The translations under genes and the position numbers were made by a program. A stretch of 64,000 nucleotides of DNA, from positions 62,001-126,000 of the forward strand of contig CALGTK010000268.1 of the NCBI GenBank assembly GCA_937904325.1, in the 5' to 3' direction. Source of the DNA: an uncultured Planctomyces sp. (GTDB lineage Bacteria; Planctomycetota; Planctomycetia; Planctomycetales; Planctomycetaceae). The number at the start of each line of letters is the position of its first letter. Position 1 is the first letter of the stretch. The notes under the pieces are model-generated. The model made no database searches. It saw only the letters and a program-made list of their open reading frames with translations, and had not been told where the DNA came from. Positions 30,470-40,776 of the stretch are shown one piece after another.

Positions 30470-31978
30470 TTAAAGCATTTTGAGGGCGATTAGTTCCTGC
30501 CAATGCGCTGGACCAGTTCGGTGGACCGAGATGCCCTGACTGTCGACGGCGACAGTGACTGGCATATCTTCCACTTCGAACTCATAGATTGCTTCCATTC
30601 CGAGTTCTTCGAAAGCCACAACTCTGGAACTCTTGATCGCTTTGGACACCAGATACGCCGCGCCGCCGACGGCCATCAGATACACCGCGCCGAATTCTTT
30701 GATCGCATCGATGGCGACGTCGCCGCGTTCTGCCTTCCCGATCATTCCGGCCAGTCCCGTCTCGGCCAGCATCTGACGCGTAAACTTGTCCATGCGAGTA
30801 GAAGTTGTAGGCCCGGCAGGCCCAACAGCCTCGTCACGCACGGGTTTGACCGGTCCAACGTAGTAGATGAACCGTCCTTTCAAATCGACCGGCAAAGACT
30901 CACCACGATCAAGCATTTCGGTCATGCGCTTGTGTGCCGCATCACGGCCGGTGAGTAGTTTTCCATTCAGCAGAATGGTTTGCCCAGGTTTCCAGGATTG
31001 AATCTCGGCAGGTGTCGCTGTTTCCAGGTCCACACGAATCGCGTCCTCGCCCGCGTCCCAGGTAATGTCTGGCCAGTCACTGATACTCGGCGGAGAAAAA
31101 CTCGCAGCTCCAGAGCCGTCCAGTACAAAATGCAAGTGACGAGTCGCCGCACAGTTAGGGATCATCGCGACGGGTTTGGATGCCGCGTGAGTCGGGTAGT
31201 CGAGAATCTTCACGTCAAGGACAGTCGTTAGTCCTCCGAGCCCCTGCGCTCCAATGCCGAGCTGATTAACCTTGTCCATCAGCTCAAGCCGAAGTTCTTC
31301 GACGCGGTTATCTGGACCACGCTCACGAAGCTGATGAATGTCGATTGGATCCATCAGCGATCGTTTAGCAAGGACTGCTGCTTTCTCTGCTGTACCACCG
31401 ATACCGATTCCCAGCATGCCTGGCGGGCACCACCCGGCACCCATCTTTGGCACGGTTTCCAGTACCCAGTCGACGATGCTGTCTGAAGGATTCAACATGG
31501 CAAGTTTGGCTTTGTTTTCTGACCCGCCTCCCTTCGCTGCAATAAAGACTTCGACTTTGTCACCCGGAACGATCTCGTAATGGATGACCGCCGGTGTGTT
31601 GTCGCCGGTGTTCTTTCTCGCGCCGGCAGGGTCAGCCAGTATCGAAGCTCTCAGTACATTATCAGGGTGTGTATAAGCGCGGCGGACGCCTTCGTTAATC
31701 ATGTCGCTCAGGGACAATTCAGCATCCCAGGAGACATCCATCCCAACATTGACAAAGACGGTGACAATCCCCGTGTCCTGGCAGATCGGACGCCGCCCTT
31801 GAGCACACATGCGCGAGTTAATCAGGATCTGAGCCATCGCCGCTTTGGCCGCCTGTGACTCTTCCCGCTCGTACGCCTCGTTGACCGCTGTGATGAAGTC
31901 GAGCGGATGGAAGTAGGACATGAATTGCAGACTATCAGCAATACTGTCGATCAGGTCTGTCTGAGTAATTGTCGCCAT
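30470..31978 (-). CDS. fumA: Class I fumarate hydratase (iron-sulfur, heat-labile)
   Basis: Interconverts fumarate and malate in the TCA cycle. 502 residues, the single-chain class I form with the alpha part (to about residue 280) and beta part fused. The three [4Fe-4S]-ligand cysteines are in CQDTGIVTVFVNVG, GWCPPGMLGIGIGGTAEKA and MIPNCAATRHLHFVLDGSG. The beta part shows LLTGRDAAHKRM and GRFIYYVGPVKP, and GPTTSTRMDKF. The start is supported by AAGGAG 7 bases upstream. Oxygen-sensitive clusters are a family property. Single gene, convergent with argH. Naming as fumA versus fumB is only by convention. Confidence 0.95.
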   Translation of the reverse strand: MATITQTDLIDSIADSLQFMSYFHPLDFITAVNEAYEREESQAAKAAMAQILINSRMCAQGRRPICQDTGIVTVFVNVGMDVSWDAELSLSDMINEGVRRAYTHPDNVLRASILADPAGARKNTGDNTPAVIHYEIVPGDKVEVFIAAKGGGSENKAKLAMLNPSDSIVDWVLETVPKMGAGWCPPGMLGIGIGGTAEKAAVLAKRSLMDPIDIHQLRERGPDNRVEELRLELMDKVNQLGIGAQGLGGLTTVLDVKILDYPTHAASKPVAMIPNCAATRHLHFVLDGSGAASFSPPSISDWPDITWDAGEDAIRVDLETATPAEIQSWKPGQTILLNGKLLTGRDAAHKRMTEMLDRGESLPVDLKGRFIYYVGPVKPVRDEAVGPAGPTTSTRMDKFTRQMLAETGLAGMIGKAERGDVAIDAIKEFGAVYLMAVGGAAYLVSKAIKSSRVVAFEELGMEAIYEFEVEDMPVTVAVDSQGISVHRTGPAHWQELIALKML

Positions 31979-32137
31979 GCGAGGCTCCTTGCCGTTATCT
32001 GGTTGGTTGGAGATTCACATTCTAATGAGATGTCCCGATTCAGAAACTAATGGCACAACCGAAGGCGCTTGACGCCCGATTCCTGATATGTAGCCAAAGA
32101 TTTCCAGTGCGGAGTTCGATGGCCGTTACCGAGGCCA

Positions 32138-34447
32138 CTACTGGCAGTGTACCTGTACGGCGCAGGCTTTGTAGGATGGTTGTTTTGAGTAGGGGTCGAA
32201 CACGGCGTCGGTGAGTTGATTGACCTCTTCGTAGTGCATCGGCAGGAAGAGCTGGCCGGGTTGGACGCTGGGAGTCACGAAAGCGCTGGCGGTGACTTGG
32301 CCGCGCTGAGACATGACGACGACATTGTCTTGAGGTTTGATGCCTCGTTTTCGCGCGTCGCCCGGGTTGATCTCGACGTAGAGATTCGCCGGGTACAGCT
32401 TCTTCAGGACGGCTGACTTTGACGTTCGCGTTTGAGTGTGCCACTGAGAGGCAGTGCCTCTGCCGGTCAGAAGGACGAACGGAAACTGGTCAGACGGTGG
32501 CTCGGGCATGGGTCTGGGATCTTCGAACAGGAACTTCGCTCGCCCGTCAATGTGGTAGAAGCGACCGTCTTCGAAGAGGCGACGTTCGGATGATGGTTGA
32601 GGGTCAAGGGGCGAGGGATGAAAGCCTTTGTCTTCTGTCCCTCGACGCTGGCCGCTTGACCGTCGTCCCGGACCAAACGGCCACTGGATGCCGCCCATTT
32701 CGTCGAGCATGCGGTAATCTTCGACGCCCGTGATGTCGCAGGGCTGACCTTCTGAGAGTTGTTTGAGGATCTGGAAGACCGCCTCGGGCGAACTCCATTT
32801 CTTGAACATATTTTCGACGCCCCAGTATTCGGCGATCAAGCGGAAGATTGAGAAATCGGACAGTGCCTCACCAGGAGCTTTACAGACTTTTTTCAAAACT
32901 CCGATGCGGCGTTCTGAGTTGATTATGGTTCCTTCCTTTTCTCCCCAACCAGCAGCGGGAAGAACCAGGTCCGCCATTCTTGCAGTTTCGGTTGTGTGAT
33001 ACATGTCCTGCACAACGAGGAAATCCAGTCGTTCGAGAATGTCTCGACATTGGGTCTGGTTGATCCATGAGTGCGCCGGGTTTGTGCAGATGACCCACAG
33101 ACCTTTGATTTTCCCTCGCAGAATGCCTTCGATGATTTCGTGATATGCCCATGATGGTTCTCGCGGGATTTGTTCCGAATCAATTTCGAGAATGTCAGCA
33201 ACTTTGCTGCGGTGATCATCGTTGGTGAAGTCGTGACCGCCGAGCAAGTTGGTTGTGTTGCTGAAAAGTCGAGAGCCCATCGCGTTGCACTGGCCAGTGA
33301 TCGAGTTGGCTCCCGTACCTGGCCGGCCGATGTTTCCCGTCATCAATGCCAGATTGATAATTGCCTGAGCAGTACGCACTCCCTGGTAACTCTGGTTAAC
33401 GCCCATCGTCCACCAGAATGACACTCGTTTCCCGGCGTAGATTGTCTCAGCGAGACTTTCGATCTGTTTGGCATCCAGACCGGTGTCTGCTGAAACTCGT
33501 CCACGAGTAAACTGCTGAACGTACTCAGCGAAGTCGGTAAATCCGCTTGTGCTTTGCTTGATGAACGAGTCGTCGATCCAACCGTTCTCGATCAAAATCC
33601 TGGCGAGCCCGTACAGCAGCGACTGATCCGACTTCGGAGCCAGCGGCAAGTGTTGCGTTGCCTGCATAGCGGTTTCGGTCATGCGAGGATCAATTACGAC
33701 GATCTCAGGGTTGTGCGGGTTTCGCATAACGCGTTCCCACATGATCGGATGAGCGATGCACAAGTTGCTTCCGATCAACACGATGACATCGGACTCTTCA
33801 AAATCCTTGTAGGTGTAAGGCGGTGCGTCGAAGCCGAACGATTGTTTATACGCGACGACCGAAGTCGCCATGCACTGCCGAGTGTTGCCGTCTCCGTGCA
33901 GGATGCCCATCCCGAATTTCGTCAGAGCACCGAGCAGAGCCATTTCTTCCGTGGGAATCTGCCCGGTGCTGAGAAACGCCACGGAATCCGTCCCATGACG
34001 CTGCTGAATCTCTTTGAAGCGATCGGTGAATGTTGTGAGCGCGGTGTCCCAATCGGTCGGAGCCAACTTACCACTCGCGTCTTTCATAAGTGGCAGAGTG
34101 GCTCGATCGGGCGAATCCAGCACAGTCAACGCTTCCCAGCCCTTCGGGCAAGCCATGCCCAGATTGACCGGGTACTCCGTGGCCGGAGTGAGGCTGACCG
34201 CTTCGCCGTCTTTCAGGTGAATGTTGAGTCCGCAGCCGGTCGAGCAGTAGCCGCACGTCATCTTCGTTGTCGCGTCGGGTTTCGTTTTCGCCGGTACATG
34301 ACCGAGGCCGAACCCGCCCGGCTCAAGCAATAGCTCGCGCGTGAGATGCCCGTCGCGTTGGTGCATGAACGCGGGCAGTCGAGATTCCTGCACGACTGGA
34401 AGTTCCAGGTCAACCGATTCCGCTTCTTCAACAACGTCTGACGACAC
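32138..34447 (-). CDS. nasA: Assimilatory-type nitrate reductase, molybdopterin catalytic subunit
   Basis: Reduces nitrate to nitrite at a bis-MGD molybdenum cofactor. 769 residues. Four cysteines for the N-terminal [4Fe-4S] cluster are at 65, 68, 72 and 100 ([22 protein letters not shown]). Family motifs include [12 protein letters not shown]-type cofactor-binding segments, and the C-terminus ends with [16 protein letters not shown] and [13 protein letters not shown], the NasA/NarB signature. About 60 N-terminal residues precede the Fe-S motif, more than usual. GTG start with AGGAG about 10 bases upstream. No twin-arginine signal, so cytoplasmic. It is the last gene of the operon, 6 bases after the Fe-S/membrane subunit. 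Confidence 0.92.
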   Translation of the reverse strand: MSSDVVEEAESVDLELPVVQESRLPAFMHQRDGHLTRELLLEPGGFGLGHVPAKTKPDATTKMTCGYCSTGCGLNIHLKDGEAVSLTPATEYPVNLGMACPKGWEALTVLDSPDRATLPLMKDASGKLAPTDWDTALTTFTDRFKEIQQRHGTDSVAFLSTGQIPTEEMALLGALTKFGMGILHGDGNTRQCMATSVVAYKQSFGFDAPPYTYKDFEESDVIVLIGSNLCIAHPIMWERVMRNPHNPEIVVIDPRMTETAMQATQHLPLAPKSDQSLLYGLARILIENGWIDDSFIKQSTSGFTDFAEYVQQFTRGRVSADTGLDAKQIESLAETIYAGKRVSFWWTMGVNQSYQGVRTAQAIINLALMTGNIGRPGTGANSITGQCNAMGSRLFSNTTNLLGGHDFTNDDHRSKVADILEIDSEQIPREPSWAYHEIIEGILRGKIKGLWVICTNPAHSWINQTQCRDILERLDFLVVQDMYHTTETARMADLVLPAAGWGEKEGTIINSERRIGVLKKVCKAPGEALSDFSIFRLIAEYWGVENMFKKWSSPEAVFQILKQLSEGQPCDITGVEDYRMLDEMGGIQWPFGPGRRSSGQRRGTEDKGFHPSPLDPQPSSERRLFEDGRFYHIDGRAKFLFEDPRPMPEPPSDQFPFVLLTGRGTASQWHTQTRTSKSAVLKKLYPANLYVEINPGDARKRGIKPQDNVVVMSQRGQVTASAFVTPSVQPGQLFLPMHYEEVNQLTDAVFDPYSKQPSYKACAVQVHCQ

Positions 34448-34453
34448 GGCGAA

Positions 34454-36238
34454 TCAACTCCTGAGTGAGCCTGGCATTCGCGGCGAAGCGACTGCGGCAA
34501 AGAAGAGGTAACGCTCCAGCAGCTCACCGGCCAGGCACGCGATGAACAGCATGCTTGTCACGATGATCAGGAAGACGGGATCCTGCGGAGACTCGGAGAT
34601 CGCTTTCAGAAGTAGTGCCGGCATGGCGAGACCTCCAAGCACTCCGCAGGCAAATCGAGCAATAGTCACGCTGGCGAGCGATCCGGTCATCAGCAGGGCC
34701 GATCGTTTCATCGGAGTCGTTTGACGACTCAACAGTGGCCGCAGTTGATTGGCTTCGAAGACGATTTTCAGGCCCGTCAGCAGCAGGAGCGTCTGACAGA
34801 AACGGCGTCCGTAGGCGGCGATGATCCCCGAAACGTTGGCGGCGGCGTCACCGGAACCGAAAAACGAAATCAGCAGCAGTGTCAGCCAGACGGCGGCGAC
34901 ACCCAGCAGGCACGTCGTCAATCCGAATCGAGCAGACGTCTTTGTAAAGCTCCAGAATATTCGTTGTGTGAATGCGTAAATCATAACCGAGCAGAACACG
35001 CCAGCCAGACCTGACACAGCGACTCCCCAGCCCAGCCACTGCTGCCAGTACTGGCTGCCAACGATCATCTCGGGCCCGAACCAGCTGCTGGCTGCGTAGA
35101 TCACGGCTAGCTTCGCGAACACGCCAAAGGCAACGATCTCTCGACTCAGCCACGAATGCCGCAGTCCGATGATCGCCCGGTACGCATACTGGGGTCGTCC
35201 CAGATGGAGCGTGCTCGCCGCCAACGCGAGCAGACCAAAGACGAGCGCACTCAGCGAGTGGACCGGTCGCATGGCTGCGATCAGAGTTTCATCAAGGAAT
35301 CGTTCCAGGACGAGCCCAGACAGAAATGCTCCAACCGAAAGCTGCGTCAGCACCAGCATGATGATCAGCGGCCAGTGAGGATGCTGTGCGGACACCGAGT
35401 AATAATCCGCCGGAAGCAGGTTCCGCGGGAACACACGCTTTGTTCGATAGGTCGTGGTCGGCAGAGTGATGTGCGGTTCGGGTGCCGCCGGAAGGAAGCG
35501 GTCTGCTTCGGAGTCCTCGATAATCTGTTCGCAATCAACAATGCGAATTGAAATCGCTTCGTGTGGGCATGACTGCACGCAGGCAGGTGCTTCACCGGCG
35601 GACAGCCGGTCCGAACACATGTCGCACTTCCGGACGATGCCCTTCTGCTTGTGATACTTCGGTACGTCGTACGGGCAGGCCAGCGTGCAGTACTGACACC
35701 CGAAACATTGATCGTCCAGATGTTTGACGATGCCTGTGACGGGGTTCTTCTCGTACGCGTCAACCGGGCAGGCCGCCATGCAGCCCGGTTCAAGACAATG
35801 GTGGCAGGCGGTTGTCACATGCTGCATGACCGGGTTCGTACTCGTCCCTCCGACCAGTAATCCGACATCGCGCCAGGTTTCTGTTTCATCGAGCCCATTC
35901 AACGAGTGGCAAGCCGTAACGCAGGCCTTGCACCCGGAGCACGCATCAAGATCGACATCGAACGCGTACTGCTGACCCGGCCCTGGTTCCGTCGCTGGAA
36001 TTAGCGACGAATAATATCGCGATTGCGCAGGCGAGCCCTGTTTGTTGTAGACCTGAGAAAACTGCTCAACTGCCGTCAACTCCTGCTGGTCCGCCAGCAG
36101 ACGTTCCAGAAGAGTTGGTCCTTGCGAATCTGCTTCTGAGGGATCGTCCACGGAGGGAGGCACAACGGTTTCCGCGGTCTCGGAATTGTCATTCGAAACG
36201 TCGATACTCGATTCAATGATGGCCGCGTCTCTAGTCAT
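34454..36238 (-). CDS. Fused Fe-S (DmsB-like) and membrane-anchor (DmsC-like) subunit
   Basis: 594 residues joining two subunits of DMSO-reductase-type enzymes. Residues about 93-235 hold four [4Fe-4S] motifs: ACSGCKACVTACHSL (from C100), ACHHCLEPGCMAACPVDA, QCFGCQYCTLACPYDVPK and KCDMCSDRLSAGEAPAC. From about 270 to the end there are eight hydrophobic segments (WPLIIMLVLTQLSVGAFLSG, IVAFGVFAKLAVIYAASSW, LLTGLKIVFEA and others) of the DmsC/NrfD-like quinol-oxidising type. A disordered 90-residue acidic N-terminus precedes them. By family it would pass electrons from membrane quinol through Fe-S clusters to the adjacent NasA. This would make the assimilatory enzyme quinol-linked; that is inferred from gene order. 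Confidence 0.88.
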   Translation of the reverse strand: MTRDAAIIESSIDVSNDNSETAETVVPPSVDDPSEADSQGPTLLERLLADQQELTAVEQFSQVYNKQGSPAQSRYYSSLIPATEPGPGQQYAFDVDLDACSGCKACVTACHSLNGLDETETWRDVGLLVGGTSTNPVMQHVTTACHHCLEPGCMAACPVDAYEKNPVTGIVKHLDDQCFGCQYCTLACPYDVPKYHKQKGIVRKCDMCSDRLSAGEAPACVQSCPHEAISIRIVDCEQIIEDSEADRFLPAAPEPHITLPTTTYRTKRVFPRNLLPADYYSVSAQHPHWPLIIMLVLTQLSVGAFLSGLVLERFLDETLIAAMRPVHSLSALVFGLLALAASTLHLGRPQYAYRAIIGLRHSWLSREIVAFGVFAKLAVIYAASSWFGPEMIVGSQYWQQWLGWGVAVSGLAGVFCSVMIYAFTQRIFWSFTKTSARFGLTTCLLGVAAVWLTLLLISFFGSGDAAANVSGIIAAYGRRFCQTLLLLTGLKIVFEANQLRPLLSRQTTPMKRSALLMTGSLASVTIARFACGVLGGLAMPALLLKAISESPQDPVFLIIVTSMLFIACLAGELLERYLFFAAVASPRMPGSLRS

Positions 36239-36295
36239 GCCTGATTCACATTGCCCGGCGCTGTTTGTCAGAGTTTCTTTTTGCGATGTTCCGAG

Positions 36296-39200
36296 TCAAA
36301 CGGCGACGGGCTCACATTTTGATTGGCACAACGTGGCCATGCTGCAGCCGATTTCGGTCGCAAGCAATTCGTCGAGAATCTCGTTCGGAGGCAGCTCCAG
36401 AAAGACGTTTCCGTCTTCAACCTTCACGGGAAAGGTCCGGATGTCGTAATCCTCTCCTTGCAGAGATTCGCCAGTTTCCAGAGAGAACGTTTTCTTATGC
36501 AGCGGGCAGGCGACTTTGGGAGTGCCGGATTGGTCTCCCACAATGCCGCGTGACAGGACAAATGCTTTTTTGTGCGGGCACATGTTCTGCGAGGAGTACC
36601 ATTCTCCACGGCTGGTGAAGTTGAAAACCGCGATCTGCGACTTCCCGTACTTAATCGTTGCCCCACCGTCCTGCGGGAAGTTCTCGACCATACCAACCTG
36701 CACCCAGCGAGTTTGCTCAATCAGATCTGCGCCGTCGCCGCTCAATAAATTCTCTTCGCGTTCTTTCAGTTCGCCGAAGAGTTCAAGCGAGGTCAGTTCG
36801 TCATTCCAGTCGGCAGGCCGCGATTGATCACGTTGCGCGATGAATTCGATGACGGGCTCTTCAGCCTCGGTGTTGACGAACTGGCGGAAGCGGGCTCGTT
36901 GAGCGGGGTCATTGACGACGCGAGTCCACTCGCACTGATAGTTGTCGATGAGGTTCTGCATCTGAGCTTCCAGCTCGTCGCAGAGACCGAGCGAGTCTTC
37001 AATAACGACATCTCGCAAGTGATCGAGTCCGCCTTCCAGCTTCTCCAGCCAGACACTTGTTCGAGTCAACTTGTCGGCGGTCGAGATGTAGTACATCAGC
37101 AGCCGGTCGATATAACGGATGGCAGTTTCTTCATCGATGTCGGCGACAAACAGGTCGGCATGACGGGGCGTTGCACCGCCGTTGCCACACACGTAGAGGT
37201 TGTAGCCGTTGTCAGTGGCAACGAGCCCGACGTCTTTGCATTGAGCCTCAGCACACTCTCGAACGCACCCTGAAACAGCCATCTTGATTTTGTGCGGCGA
37301 GCGAACCCCCTTGTACCGGTTTTCGATTCGAATCGCGAAACCGACTGAATCCTGCACACCGTAGCGGCACCACGTTGAACCGACGCAGCTCTTCACGGTC
37401 CGCAGAGATTTCCCATAGGCGTGTCCACTTTCGAAACCAGCATCGATGAGACGTTCCCAGATGTCGGGCAAGTCCTGAACGTCGGCACCGAACATGTCGA
37501 TCCGCTGCCCGCCGGTGATCTTTGTGTAGAGACCGTATTTCTTTGCCGTTTCACCTATCACGACCAGCTTCTCGGGTGTGATCTCTCCGGCGGGCACTCG
37601 AGGAACAACTGAGTACGAACCGCCTCGCTGCATGTTGGCGAGAAATCGATCGTTTGTGTCCTGCAAGGTCCCGTGCGGGTCTTCCAGAATGTTCTCGTTC
37701 CAGAGTGACGCGAGAATCGATGTCACTGCCGGCTTGCAAACTTCGCAGCCGTTGCCAGAACCGCACTCGTCCATGACCTGGGCAAAGGTTTCCAGCTTCT
37801 TAACATTTACGATGGCAAACAGCTCTGGCCGTGAGAAATGAAAATGTTCGCAGAGATGATTAGTGACTTCTTTGCCGGCCTTTGCCATTTCGAAATCAAA
37901 CAGGTCGTTCACCAGCGGCATGCACCCACCGCAGCCGGTACCGGCTTTCGTGCACATTTTGACGGCACCGACCGAATCAAGTTCTTTGCCGCAAATCGCC
38001 TGGCAAATGTCGCCTTTAGTGACGTTGTTGCACGAGCAGATTTGAGCTTCGTCGGGCATCCCATCGATGTTGCCGAGCGGTGCTCCGCTGCTGGAACCAA
38101 CGATCAGTTCGTGCGGTGCACACGGCAGATCCTGATCCGCCTTGCTCATCATCAACAGTGTGCCGTACTCAGCGGCGTCGCCCACAAGGATGCCGCCGAG
38201 CAGACGCTTCCCGTCGAGACTGAACAGGAGTTTTTTGTAGACACCGGAGAATGGCTCTTCGAATGACAGCGGGACTGCTTTGTCGGAACCAGATTCGTAG
38301 TCTCCGAAACTGGCAACGTCGATGCCCATCAGTTTGAGCTTGGTCGACAGGTCCGTACTGTCGAACTTTCGATCTCCACCAGTCAAATTCGCCGCGACGG
38401 CTTCCGCCATGTCGTAACCTGGAGCGACCAGTCCGTAGACCATGCCGCCGTGCAGAGCACATTCGCCGATCGCGTAAATATCCGGGTCGGACGTCTGTAG
38501 CCGGTCGTTGACCTGGATTCCTCCACGTTCGCCGACTTCAAGTTCGCACTCCCGGGCGACATCGTCACGCGGACGAACTCCGGCCGACACGATGATCATG
38601 TCGACGTCGAGCGTTGAATCATCGTTGAACGTCATCTGCTCAACATGGCCGCTGCCGCTGATCTCTTTCGTTCCTTTGTTCAGAAGAACTCGAACGCCGA
38701 GTTGTTCGATCTTCTGAACAAGAATTCGTGAACCAGCAGTGTCGATTTGTCGCGGCATCAACCGATTGCTGTACTCGATGACGTGCGTCTCTAGATCGAG
38801 ATCCGTTGCCGCTTTGGCTGCTTCGAGCCCCAAGAGTCCGCCGCCAATGATCGCACAACGCTTTGCCTTCTTTGCGTAATCGATGATGTGCTCAAGGTCT
38901 TCGATCGTTCGGTAAACGAAGACTCCTTTCATATCGACTCCTGGAACCGGCGGCACGAACGGGTACGAACCCGTCGCAATCACTACCGAGTCGTACGCAA
39001 TCTCGACGCCCTTCGTAGAACGAACGAATTTGCCTTTGCGATCGATTTCCGACGCCCGATCTCCCAGATGAAGCTCGACGCCATTCTGATTGTACCACTC
39101 CATTCTGGCCAGCATTAGCTTCTGAGCATCGCGGTGGGCAAAGAACGACGTCAGGCCGACACGGTCGTACGCCGCTCGCGGTTCTTCACAAAACGTGACG

Positions 39201-39352
39201 ATGCGGTATTGCTTCGTTGTGTCGAACTCGACAAGTTTTTCGCAGAAACGTAGCCCAACCATCCCGTTGCCGATGACGACGATCGTCTTTCGATCTTCGG
39301 TCGGAACAAGTTCGACCGAGGTTTCAACAATTTCATCAGCGGGAGAAATCAT
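36296..39352 (-). CDS. nirB: Nitrite reductase [NAD(P)H], NirB-NirD fusion
   Basis: Reduces nitrite to ammonium with six electrons, cytosolic. 1018 residues. Order: FAD/NAD(P)H-binding oxidoreductase (VVIGNGMVGLRFCEKL, IGGGLLGLEAAKAA), two BFD-like [2Fe-2S] domains (CSCNNVTKGDICQ with GTGCGGCMPLV; then CGSGNGCEVCKPAV), and the siroheme/[4Fe-4S] region (GGQRIDMFG, SCVGSTWCRYG, SGCVRECAEAQCKD). A C-terminal Rieske domain equivalent to NirD (MCPHKKAF, ACPLHKKTFSLETGES) is fused on instead of being a separate gene. The start has AGGA 9 bases upstream. It follows the nitrate transporter by 53 bases and precedes the Fe-S/membrane gene by 57 bases. Confidence 0.95.
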   Translation of the reverse strand: MISPADEIVETSVELVPTEDRKTIVVIGNGMVGLRFCEKLVEFDTTKQYRIVTFCEEPRAAYDRVGLTSFFAHRDAQKLMLARMEWYNQNGVELHLGDRASEIDRKGKFVRSTKGVEIAYDSVVIATGSYPFVPPVPGVDMKGVFVYRTIEDLEHIIDYAKKAKRCAIIGGGLLGLEAAKAATDLDLETHVIEYSNRLMPRQIDTAGSRILVQKIEQLGVRVLLNKGTKEISGSGHVEQMTFNDDSTLDVDMIIVSAGVRPRDDVARECELEVGERGGIQVNDRLQTSDPDIYAIGECALHGGMVYGLVAPGYDMAEAVAANLTGGDRKFDSTDLSTKLKLMGIDVASFGDYESGSDKAVPLSFEEPFSGVYKKLLFSLDGKRLLGGILVGDAAEYGTLLMMSKADQDLPCAPHELIVGSSSGAPLGNIDGMPDEAQICSCNNVTKGDICQAICGKELDSVGAVKMCTKAGTGCGGCMPLVNDLFDFEMAKAGKEVTNHLCEHFHFSRPELFAIVNVKKLETFAQVMDECGSGNGCEVCKPAVTSILASLWNENILEDPHGTLQDTNDRFLANMQRGGSYSVVPRVPAGEITPEKLVVIGETAKKYGLYTKITGGQRIDMFGADVQDLPDIWERLIDAGFESGHAYGKSLRTVKSCVGSTWCRYGVQDSVGFAIRIENRYKGVRSPHKIKMAVSGCVRECAEAQCKDVGLVATDNGYNLYVCGNGGATPRHADLFVADIDEETAIRYIDRLLMYYISTADKLTRTSVWLEKLEGGLDHLRDVVIEDSLGLCDELEAQMQNLIDNYQCEWTRVVNDPAQRARFRQFVNTEAEEPVIEFIAQRDQSRPADWNDELTSLELFGELKEREENLLSGDGADLIEQTRWVQVGMVENFPQDGGATIKYGKSQIAVFNFTSRGEWYSSQNMCPHKKAFVLSRGIVGDQSGTPKVACPLHKKTFSLETGESLQGEDYDIRTFPVKVEDGNVFLELPPNEILDELLATEIGCSMATLCQSKCEPVAV

Positions 39353-39405
39353 AACCGTAATCCTGTGAGCGCCGGAGCCAGTCTGGTGAGCCGAAGCGGT
39401 CGCGC

Positions 39406-40776
39406 TTAAGTTGCCGCTCCGAGCAATTCGCGTCGGTGGCGAGCGGTGGCTTCCTCAGTAATCATTCGAGCTTCTGATTCAGCATCCCGCGAAAACTGCA
39501 CGGCAAACGCCAGGAACGAACACACGGTGACGATGGCGCCAAGAATCAGGAACGCCGTCGGCCAGGTGAAGGCATCCGTCTTGAAAAGGAAGCCCCAGGC
39601 AATCGCGCCAGCATTTCCACCGGCTCCAACAATCCCGGCTACTGACCCCAGAGCTTTGCGGTTTACGAATGGGACGATCGAGAACGTTGCACCGTTTGAC
39701 ATTTGCACAAAAACCGCAAACACCATCAACGTTGGGATGGCAATGAGCAACGAACTGAGCTGCGAAAACAGCATCAACAGCAGCCCTTCGAAAAACAGAA
39801 CCGCGAACAGAAAACGGACTCGGCCATTTAGTCCCCATTTCCGCCCGCAGCGGTCGCTGATCAAGCCACCGCACGTACGAGCAAAGAGATTCATCATCCC
39901 GTATCCCGCAGCGACAAAACCCGCCATGCGTGCCGCATCGACCGTGCTCAACTGCTTGAAATAATCGAAGTAGTCAGTGAAGTAGAGTGCACCGAAACTG
40001 GCAAACGTCAGCTCGACGCCAAAACACAGACCATAAATCAAAAACAACGCCCAGACGCGGCGATCTTTACAGACGATCGCAAGGGAGTTCTTGATCGCCT
40101 GCTTCGATTCAAGCTGCCCGGATGCCCGCAGTTCTTTGAAGTTACCGTCCGGAGCATCCTGAGTCAGAAAAAAGTATGCCACGCCGGTAACAGCACAAAC
40201 AGCGCCGGCCACCACCATCGACACTCGCCAACTCGACTCCTCGGAAAATCCGAAACTTGTTACGAAAAACGCACACAGCGCCGGCATCGCCCATTGCGTG
40301 ACACCCGCTCCTAAGTTGCCCCATCCGGCCGTCGTTGCATTTGCCGTCCCGACACAATTCGGAGCAAACATCACTGACGTGTGATACTGAGTGATCACGA
40401 ATGCCGCGCCGATCGCTCCAATCAGGACACGGAACAGGAGAAACGTTTCAAAGTTTTCCGCCAGTCCGATTCCCATGACAGGTAGCGAGCCAAGAATCAG
40501 CAACCACGTGTAGGCCAGTCGCGGGCCGATCCGATCGCACAGCCAGCCAATCAACAATCGAGCGAGTACGGTGATCGACACGGCACCGATGCCACACCAA
40601 CCGACCTGCTCTTTCGTCAGTGACATTTCATCGCGGACAAGGATCATCAACGGAGCCATGCCGAACCAGGCGAAGAAGCACAGGAAGAAGGCAAACCACG
40701 TCATGTGGAACGCTCGCATCTGTGGTGAACTGAAGTCGAGAAGAAAAATCCGAGTTGCTTTGTTTCTGAGTTCCAT
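39406..40776 (-). CDS. narK: MFS nitrate/nitrite transporter
   Basis: Nitrate importer of the NNP family (NarK/NasA-type), about 456 residues from the chosen ATG at 40776 (MELRNKATRIFLLDFSS). The frame stays open to 40890 but the extra 38 residues look unrelated. About twelve membrane segments are seen (MTWFAFFLCFFAWFGMAPLM, LIYGLCFGVELTFASFGALY and others). NNP hallmarks include F.SPQMRAFHMTWFAFFLCF, GIGAVSITVLARLLIGWLCD and the glycine-rich nitrate signature near AGIVGAGGNAGAIAWGFLF. First gene of the operon, so the operon promoter should lie in the upstream 850-base gap. narK and nasA names both occur in the literature for this family. Confidence 0.92.
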   Translation of the reverse strand: MELRNKATRIFLLDFSSPQMRAFHMTWFAFFLCFFAWFGMAPLMILVRDEMSLTKEQVGWCGIGAVSITVLARLLIGWLCDRIGPRLAYTWLLILGSLPVMGIGLAENFETFLLFRVLIGAIGAAFVITQYHTSVMFAPNCVGTANATTAGWGNLGAGVTQWAMPALCAFFVTSFGFSEESSWRVSMVVAGAVCAVTGVAYFFLTQDAPDGNFKELRASGQLESKQAIKNSLAIVCKDRRVWALFLIYGLCFGVELTFASFGALYFTDYFDYFKQLSTVDAARMAGFVAAGYGMMNLFARTCGGLISDRCGRKWGLNGRVRFLFAVLFFEGLLLMLFSQLSSLLIAIPTLMVFAVFVQMSNGATFSIVPFVNRKALGSVAGIVGAGGNAGAIAWGFLFKTDAFTWPTAFLILGAIVTVCSFLAFAVQFSRDAESEARMITEEATARHRRELLGAAT

